The notes beneath the pieces are model-generated. The model made no database searches, was not told the origin of the DNA, and saw only the letters and a list, made by a program, of their open reading frames with translations. From assembly GCF_009363655.1 (NCBI RefSeq), contig NZ_CP045393.1:124001-188000 (forward strand): 64,000 bases of DNA, written 5' to 3'. The translations under genes and the position numbers were made by a program. Positions 59,069 to 64,000 of the stretch are shown one piece after another. Numbering within the stretch: the stretch's first letter is position 1; each line of letters opens with the position of its first letter. The DNA is from Roseovarius sp. THAF27 (GTDB lineage: Bacteria > Pseudomonadota > Alphaproteobacteria > Rhodobacterales > Rhodobacteraceae).

Positions 59069-60449
59069 GGCGCGGAGCGGAACGCGGCTGACCGGGTCCC
59101 TGAGCTTTCGGCTCGGTGTGGCGCTGGCGGTGGTGCTGGCCATCGGCGGCGTGGCGGTGTCGCTGGCGGCCTATGCCTATGGCCGAAGCGCGGCGCAGAA
59201 CTCGTATGACAGGCTGCTGGTCGGGGCGGCCAACCAGATTGCCGGGTCGCTGAGGCTGCGTGGCGGCGAGATCATGGTCGATATCCCGGTCTCGGCCTTC
59301 GATCTGCTGTCGCTCGCGCCGAGGGACCGCGTGGTCTATGCCGTGTTCGATGACCGGGGGCAGCTGATCACGGGGTATGACGCCGTGGACCCTCCGGACG
59401 GGGACGACGAGTTTTTCGGCGGCAGCTTTGCCGGCGAGCCGGTGCGCTACGCGCATGTCAGGCGGCTGATCTCGGAGCGGTCGTTCCTGGGCGCGGTGGA
59501 CGTCGTGGTCGGCCAGACCATCGAGGCGCGCCGGGACCTGGCGCAGCAGGTCACGCGAAACGCGCTGGTGGTTGTGGCGGCGGTCGGCCTGGTGATCTCG
59601 GGGCTTGCCTTCCTGGCGGTGAACTCTGCCCTGCGCCCGTTGCGCCGGCTGGAGCGCGATGTCGCGGCACGTTCCAGTCGCGACCTGACGCCGGTGGATG
59701 TCGAGGTGCCGCAGGAGATTGGCAGCCTGGTGGCGGCCCTGAACCGCTTTATCGGGCGGATCGACCGTCAGTTGCGGATCATGCGCACGTTGATTGCCGA
59801 CGCCTCGCACCAGTTGCGGACCCCGATCGCGGCGCTTCGGGCGCAGGCCGAGCTTGCGCGAGAGGCGCCGGATGCCGAAGAAATGAGGCGTATCGTCGAG
59901 AGGATCCATGATCGGTCGCGCAACCTGAGCCAGTTGACCGACCAGCTTTTGAACCACGCGATGATCATTCACCGTGCGGACAGTGTCGAACTGACGTCGG
60001 TGGATCTGCGGGTGGTGGCCAGCGAGGCCGTCGCGCAGTTCGATCAGACGCTGACAGGCGCCGCACTCGAAGTGCGGATGGACCTGCCCGAGGAGCCGAT
60101 GATCTGCGACGGCGACGCCTTGTCGTTGGTGGAGGCCTGCAAGAACCTGATCAACAATGCCGTCGCCTATGGCAAGCCGCCGATCACCGTCTTCGTGCAA
60201 GATGCCGGCGCGACGTTCCGACTTGGAGTGCGCGACCGGGGCGACGGGATGGCCGAGGAGATGTGGGCGGATGCAGGCTCGCGCTTTGCGAAACGGTCCG
60301 GCGTGTCCTCGACCAGTGCCGGGCTGGGGCTGTCGATCGTCAGTGCCGTGGCGCAGGCGCATCGCGGCCGGATGAAGATCCGGCGCCCCGCCGACGACCG
60401 TTTCGAGGTTTTCGTGGAGCTTCCGAAAGTCAGCGAGGTGGAGGCATGA
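59058..60449 (+). CDS. tctE: Sensor histidine kinase, TctE-like
   Basis: 463 residues. Signal-anchor TM at about 13-40, periplasmic domain, second TM near 175 (ALVVVAAVGLVISGLAFLAV), HAMP (LRPLRRLERDVAARSSRDLT), HisKA with phosphohistidine in DASHQLRTPIAALR (about 248) and HATPase (LVEACKNLINNAVAY, RDRGDGM, GLGLSIVSAV). ATG at 59058 lies within the tctD end. Its stop overlaps the next gene (ATGA). Confidence 0.9.
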   Translation: MESRARSGTRLTGSLSFRLGVALAVVLAIGGVAVSLAAYAYGRSAAQNSYDRLLVGAANQIAGSLRLRGGEIMVDIPVSAFDLLSLAPRDRVVYAVFDDRGQLITGYDAVDPPDGDDEFFGGSFAGEPVRYAHVRRLISERSFLGAVDVVVGQTIEARRDLAQQVTRNALVVVAAVGLVISGLAFLAVNSALRPLRRLERDVAARSSRDLTPVDVEVPQEIGSLVAALNRFIGRIDRQLRIMRTLIADASHQLRTPIAALRAQAELAREAPDAEEMRRIVERIHDRSRNLSQLTDQLLNHAMIIHRADSVELTSVDLRVVASEAVAQFDQTLTGAALEVRMDLPEEPMICDGDALSLVEACKNLINNAVAYGKPPITVFVQDAGATFRLGVRDRGDGMAEEMWADAGSRFAKRSGVSSTSAGLGLSIVSAVAQAHRGRMKIRRPADDRFEVFVELPKVSEVEA

Positions 60450-61534
60450 AGGCGATCGGCCTGATGTTCGCGATGATGCTGGCCGGTGCGGCGGTGGCCC
60501 AGCCGGCGCCCGAAGCCGTGAAATCCTATGGCCCGTACGATGCCGGGCGCCGATTGTTGGTGCGCGGCACGACCGACATCGCCCGGTTCGAGACGGTGAT
60601 GGATCTTTTCGCGTCCCGCCGCGGCGATACGCGTATCGATTACGAGCAATGGGGGTCGAACGACCTGTTTCAGGTGACCGTGGCGGATTGCCGGCAGGGC
60701 GTCGAGGCCGCCGACATGGTGATCAGTTCGGCCGTCGACCTGCAGTTCAAGCTGGCCAATGACGGATGCGCCAGGGCGCATCGGTCGGCTGCGACGGCGC
60801 GTCTGCCGCAGGTCGCCAACTGGCGTGACGAGGTGTTCGGCATCACCCGCGAACTTGCGGTGATCGTCTATAACAGGCGCCTGATCGACGATGCGGAGGT
60901 GCCGCGGTCCCGGTTCGACCTGATCGACCTTTTGCGGCCCGATGACAGCCGGTTTCGCGGGCGGGTCGCCACCTACGATATCGAAGCCTCGGGGCTGGGG
61001 TATCTTTTCGCCTTTGCGGATGCGCAACAGGCCACGACGTTCGGCAGCCTGATCGAAGCCTTCGGGCGCAGCGGGGCGGTGGCCACCTGCTGTTCGGCCG
61101 AGATCATCGACGGGGTGGCCGATGGCACCTACCTGATCGCCTATAACGTCCTTGGCTCCTATGCCCTGGCGCGGGCCGAGCAGAACCCGGACATCGTCGC
61201 CGTGGCACCGGACGATTACACGTTGGTACTGGCCCGCGCCGCGTTGATCCCCCGCCTGGCCGCCGAGCCGGACCTGGCGGGCGCGTTCCTGGATTTCCTG
61301 CTGTCCGAGGCCGGGCGGTCGGCGCTGAGATCGGCGCAGCTGATCGTGAGTACCGAGGAGGGAGGACCCGAGTACCTGCGCCTGCCGGAGACCGCGGAAA
61401 CGAGTTTCCGGCCCATTGCATTGACGCCGTCCCTGCTGGTCGGGCTCGACCGGCACAAGCGGCGGGATTTCATCGCTCTCTGGCGGTCGACCTTTCCCAA
61501 TGGAGGGGGCGCCGCCGAGGTGACGCCGGAATGA
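60446..61534 (+). CDS. Periplasmic ABC-type solute-binding protein in a tctDE operon
   Basis: 362 residues with a signal peptide (MKAIGLMFAMMLAGAAVAQP). Resembles iron(III)/spermidine-type binding proteins: LLVRGTTDIARFETVMDLFA, YEQWGSNDLFQV and VIVYNRRLIDDAEVPRSRFD, YDIEASGLGYLFAFADA. The start overlaps the kinase stop, so it is the third gene of the regulatory operon. No ABC permease or ATPase follows, which suggests a sensory partner of the kinase rather than a transporter. Confidence 0.85.
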   Translation: MKAIGLMFAMMLAGAAVAQPAPEAVKSYGPYDAGRRLLVRGTTDIARFETVMDLFASRRGDTRIDYEQWGSNDLFQVTVADCRQGVEAADMVISSAVDLQFKLANDGCARAHRSAATARLPQVANWRDEVFGITRELAVIVYNRRLIDDAEVPRSRFDLIDLLRPDDSRFRGRVATYDIEASGLGYLFAFADAQQATTFGSLIEAFGRSGAVATCCSAEIIDGVADGTYLIAYNVLGSYALARAEQNPDIVAVAPDDYTLVLARAALIPRLAAEPDLAGAFLDFLLSEAGRSALRSAQLIVSTEEGGPEYLRLPETAETSFRPIALTPSLLVGLDRHKRRDFIALWRSTFPNGGGAAEVTPE

Positions 61535-61830
61535 CCGCGACCGCCGCGGCGAAGATCGCCCCGGTCGCCCGCTGGCGCGGCGCGTGATTCCGGCGGCCAG
61601 GCTTTGTGGCAGGGGCGGCTGAGGGCCGGGACGGTCATGATCACGAGGGGGGCGGCGCGGGAGGGTGGCGGTGGTGGCTGGAGTGCTCAAACCTTTGGGC
61701 CATCCTGCGATGCGGTGCGGTCGCGTGACAGGCATTTGCGGTTTGCTATGGATAAACTGAACGGAAGGGTTTACGAAGCGGGCCTAGTTAAGACATCGCG
61801 GTAAACATCCGCAATCGGGGGTCGAAACGC

Positions 61831-63036
61831 ATGATGAACCGCTCCATCCTAGCCATCGCAACCGTCGTTCTGGGCCTGACCGTGTCAAGCCTGTTCGCCG
61901 GACGCGCCCTATCGCAGCAGGCACAGGACCCGGTGCCGGTCGTGGTTGTCACCTTGCAGGCGAAGACGGTGACGCTGACCTCGACGCTTCCGGGGCGGGT
62001 GGCCGCATCGGCGGAAGCGGAGGTGCGTCCGCAGGTCAACGGGATCATCACGGAACGGCTGTTCCGGGAAGGCGCATTTGTCGAGGCCGGCGACGCGCTT
62101 TATCGCATCGATTCCGCCACTTACTCCGCCGCGGTCGAACAGGCGCAGGCGGCGGTGACGCAGGCGCGGGTGCAGCTGGACGCGGCGGAGGTCGAGGCCG
62201 AACGGCTCGTGGAGCTGCGCGAGCGCAACGTGACGAGCGAACGGGCCTTCGACGAGGCAAAGGCGGTTCGGGACACCGCCGCGGCAGCGGTGGAGGTGGC
62301 CGAGGCGCAGTTGCGCTCGGCGGAGATCGAGCTGGAACGCACCACGATCAAGGCCCGCCTTTCGGGCGAGATCGGCTTGGCGCGGACCAGCCCCGGCGCG
62401 CTGGTGACGGCCAGCCAGGCCGAGCCGCTTGCCGTGATCCGGGAGATCGACCCGGTCTACGTGGACGTGACCCAATCGGCTGCCGACCTGCTGCGGTGGA
62501 CGCGCGGACAGACCGAGGACCAGTTGACCAACGCCGATACGACGGTGCGGCTGACGCTGGCGGACGGGTCGGAATATGACGAGACCGGCACGATCACCGC
62601 CGCGGAGCCGAACGTGGATCCGCAGACCGGCGTGGTGGTGCTGCGCCTGCAGTTCGACAACCCCGACCGGCTGCTCTTGCCGGGGATGTACGTTCAGGTC
62701 GAGATGCCTGTCGGTACCGCCGAGGACGTGCTGCTGGTGCCGCAGGAAGCTGTTCAGCGCGACCGGCGCGGGCGCCCGTTTACATGGGTTGTGACGGCCG
62801 AGAATGTGGTCGAGGAGCGCCAGGTGAGCATCCTTCAGGACCGCGGTGCCGACTGGGTGGTCAACGGCGGCCTGCAGGACGGCGACCGCGTGGTCGTCGC
62901 CGGGTTCCAGAAGACCGGCGTCGGTGCCACCGTGGCCCCCGAGGAACGCCCGGCCCCCGAGGCCGAGGCGACCGGCGACGCAACCGGCGACGCAACCGAA
63001 GAGCCTGCCGAGGCGGGCGAGAAGACATCCCCATAA
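61831..63036 (+). CDS. RND efflux transporter periplasmic adaptor (MFP)
   Basis: 401 residues with an uncleaved-looking or Sec signal at 1-29. Lipoyl/biotinyl halves flank an alpha-helical hairpin: VRPQVNGIITERLFREGAFV, the hairpin VEQAQAAVTQARVQLDAAEV, TIKARLSGEIGLARTSPGAL; then beta-barrel (LLLPGMYVQVEMPVGTAEDV). The C-terminal tail is acidic with a short tandem GDAT repeat. AcrA/MexA type, operon with the permease downstream. Confidence 0.94.
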   Translation: MMNRSILAIATVVLGLTVSSLFAGRALSQQAQDPVPVVVVTLQAKTVTLTSTLPGRVAASAEAEVRPQVNGIITERLFREGAFVEAGDALYRIDSATYSAAVEQAQAAVTQARVQLDAAEVEAERLVELRERNVTSERAFDEAKAVRDTAAAAVEVAEAQLRSAEIELERTTIKARLSGEIGLARTSPGALVTASQAEPLAVIREIDPVYVDVTQSAADLLRWTRGQTEDQLTNADTTVRLTLADGSEYDETGTITAAEPNVDPQTGVVVLRLQFDNPDRLLLPGMYVQVEMPVGTAEDVLLVPQEAVQRDRRGRPFTWVVTAENVVEERQVSILQDRGADWVVNGGLQDGDRVVVAGFQKTGVGATVAPEERPAPEAEATGDATGDATEEPAEAGEKTSP

Positions 63037-63048
63037 GGATCATATCCC

Positions 63049-64000
63049 ATGGCGCGCTTTTTCATTGATCGCCCGGTTTTTGCCTGGGTCATCGCGATCC
63101 TGATCATGGGGGTCGGGGTTCTGGCGATCCGCATCCTGCCGATCGCGCAATACCCGGAAATCGCGCCGCCTTCGGTCTCGATCAACGCGACCTATCCCGG
63201 CGCCTCTGCCGAGACGGTGGCCAACACGGTGACGCAGGTCATCGAACAACAGATGACCGGGCTGGACGGGTTGCGGTATTTCTCGTCCAACTCGACATCG
63301 GCGGGGCAGTCGAGCATCACGCTGACCTTCGAGACCGGCACGGATGCCGATATCGCGCAGGTGCAGGTGCAGAACAAGCTGTCGCGGGCCACGCCCCTGC
63401 TGCCGGAAACCGTGCAGCGGCAGGGCGTGACGGTCGAGAAATCCTCGGCCGGCTTCCTGATGGTGATCGGGATGATCTCGCGCGGAGATAGCTTCGATCA
63501 GGTGGACCTGTCGGATTATATGGTCACCAACCTGGTCGACGAGCTGAGCCGGGTCGAGGGGGTCGGATCGGTCCAGGTGTTCGGCGCGCAATACGCGATG
63601 CGGATTTGGCTGGATCCGTCCAAGCTGGCCGCCTTTGAATTGACGCCTGCCGACGTGGTGAACGCCGTGTCGGCGCAGAACGCCCAGATCTCGGCGGGGG
63701 CGTTCGGCACTCGGCCGACGGTCGAAGGCCAGCAGCTGAATGCCACGATCACCGCGCAGTCGCTGCTGACCTCGCCCGAGGATTTCCGGCAGATCGTCCT
63801 GCGGGCCGAGACCGATGGCGGGCTGGTGTTGCTGGACGATGTGGCGCGTGTCGAGATCGGTGCCGAGAATTATGCCACCATCGCGCGCTTCAACCAGGAC
63901 CCGGCGGCGGGCCTTGCCGTCAGCCTGGCCCCGGGGGCCAACGCGCTGGACACCGCCGAGGCGGTGAAGGCGCGGATGGCCGAATTCGCGGAGTTCTTTC
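63049..64000 (+). CDS. RND efflux permease, N-terminal part (cut by window edge)
   Basis: 317 residues visible, starting [20 protein letters not shown], the AcrB/MexB opening with TM1, followed by [40 protein letters not shown] and the first periplasmic porter subdomains. It starts 12 bases after the adaptor stop and would pump hydrophobic compounds out with proton influx. The rest lies beyond the window. Confidence 0.95.
   Translation, partial: MARFFIDRPVFAWVIAILIMGVGVLAIRILPIAQYPEIAPPSVSINATYPGASAETVANTVTQVIEQQMTGLDGLRYFSSNSTSAGQSSITLTFETGTDADIAQVQVQNKLSRATPLLPETVQRQGVTVEKSSAGFLMVIGMISRGDSFDQVDLSDYMVTNLVDELSRVEGVGSVQVFGAQYAMRIWLDPSKLAAFELTPADVVNAVSAQNAQISAGAFGTRPTVEGQQLNATITAQSLLTSPEDFRQIVLRAETDGGLVLLDDVARVEIGAENYATIARFNQDPAAGLAVSLAPGANALDTAEAVKARMAEFAEFF

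Noticed and set aside
62970..62999. Short tandem repeat at the end of the RND adaptor gene
   Set aside because: Two and a bit copies of a 12-base unit coding Gly-Asp-Ala-Thr in an acidic tail; a simple coding repeat in a disordered region.
1..64000. CRISPR arrays, rRNA genes and prophage
   Set aside because: No regularly spaced repeat arrays, no rRNA-like sequence and no phage structural genes were seen.

Overview
The window is about 64 kb of GC-rich DNA, packed with genes on both strands. It reads as chromosome from a marine alphaproteobacterium of the Rhodobacteraceae (Roseobacter group). Pointers are a TRAP transporter, a tripartite tricarboxylate (TCT) transporter, a taurine system in the Roseobacter/Rhodobacter arrangement (tpa divergent from tauABC), a bacterial voltage-gated sodium channel, a TIGR02300 FYDLN protein and a complete beta-hydroxyaspartate cycle locus. 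No phage, plasmid or CRISPR features were seen. The only mobile DNA is a decayed IS1182-type element near a tRNA-Ala gene.

Layout. 1-6.4 kb: end of a DUF58/MoxR pair, DUF1285 and YdeI proteins, a 41-residue lipoprotein gene with a structured 3' leader-to-terminator region, and polA, followed by a paralogous fragment of the next gene and a small ORF. 6.6-12.3 kb: a TIGR02117 protein, a zinc-finger protein, an ABC ATPase, a BacNav sodium channel, a HIT protein, and a divergent glycosyltransferase/sulfotransferase pair. 12.7-16.1 kb: adenosine kinase-like PfkB protein with nth, an Ada-like protein and an OmpA lipoprotein. 16.2-21.2 kb: taurine module tpa/tauABC with two TauR-like boxes. 21.3-29.5 kb: housekeeping and regulators (antiporter, Lrp/LysE, XRE-cupin, accA, ubiG, GntR, YgjP-like, FYDLN). 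29.6-31.8 kb: tRNA-Ala, non-coding DNA, IS remnant and a DUF4112 protein. 31.9-37.1 kb: a very large CheB-CheR-PAS-GAF-HWE histidine kinase with two single-domain receivers. 37.5-41.9 kb: msrBA and a TRAP operon. 42.1-49.8 kb: fused E1 dehydrogenase, bhcR and bhcABCD. 50.0-54.9 kb: a six-TM histidine kinase, a FeeM-like N-acyltransferase with a methyltransferase, and a response regulator with a degenerate GGDEF-like domain. 55.0-61.5 kb: tctCBA divergent from a TctDE-like two-component system that carries its own periplasmic binding protein. 61.8-64.0 kb: start of an RND efflux operon.

How the genes work together. The best-defined system is the beta-hydroxyaspartate cycle: BhcA transaminates glyoxylate to glycine, BhcC condenses glycine with a second glyoxylate to beta-hydroxyaspartate, BhcB dehydrates it to iminosuccinate, and BhcD reduces this to aspartate, which BhcA uses as amino donor, releasing oxaloacetate. 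BhcR (IclR family) is divergent, and two 15-bp dyads lie between bhcR and bhcA. Taurine uptake and transamination form a second catabolic unit. The most open-ended region is 50-55 kb, where a putative acyl-amino-acid signal synthase, a methyltransferase, a CqsS/LqsS-like six-TM kinase and a response regulator sit together and could form an undescribed small-molecule signalling circuit. That link is inference from gene order only.
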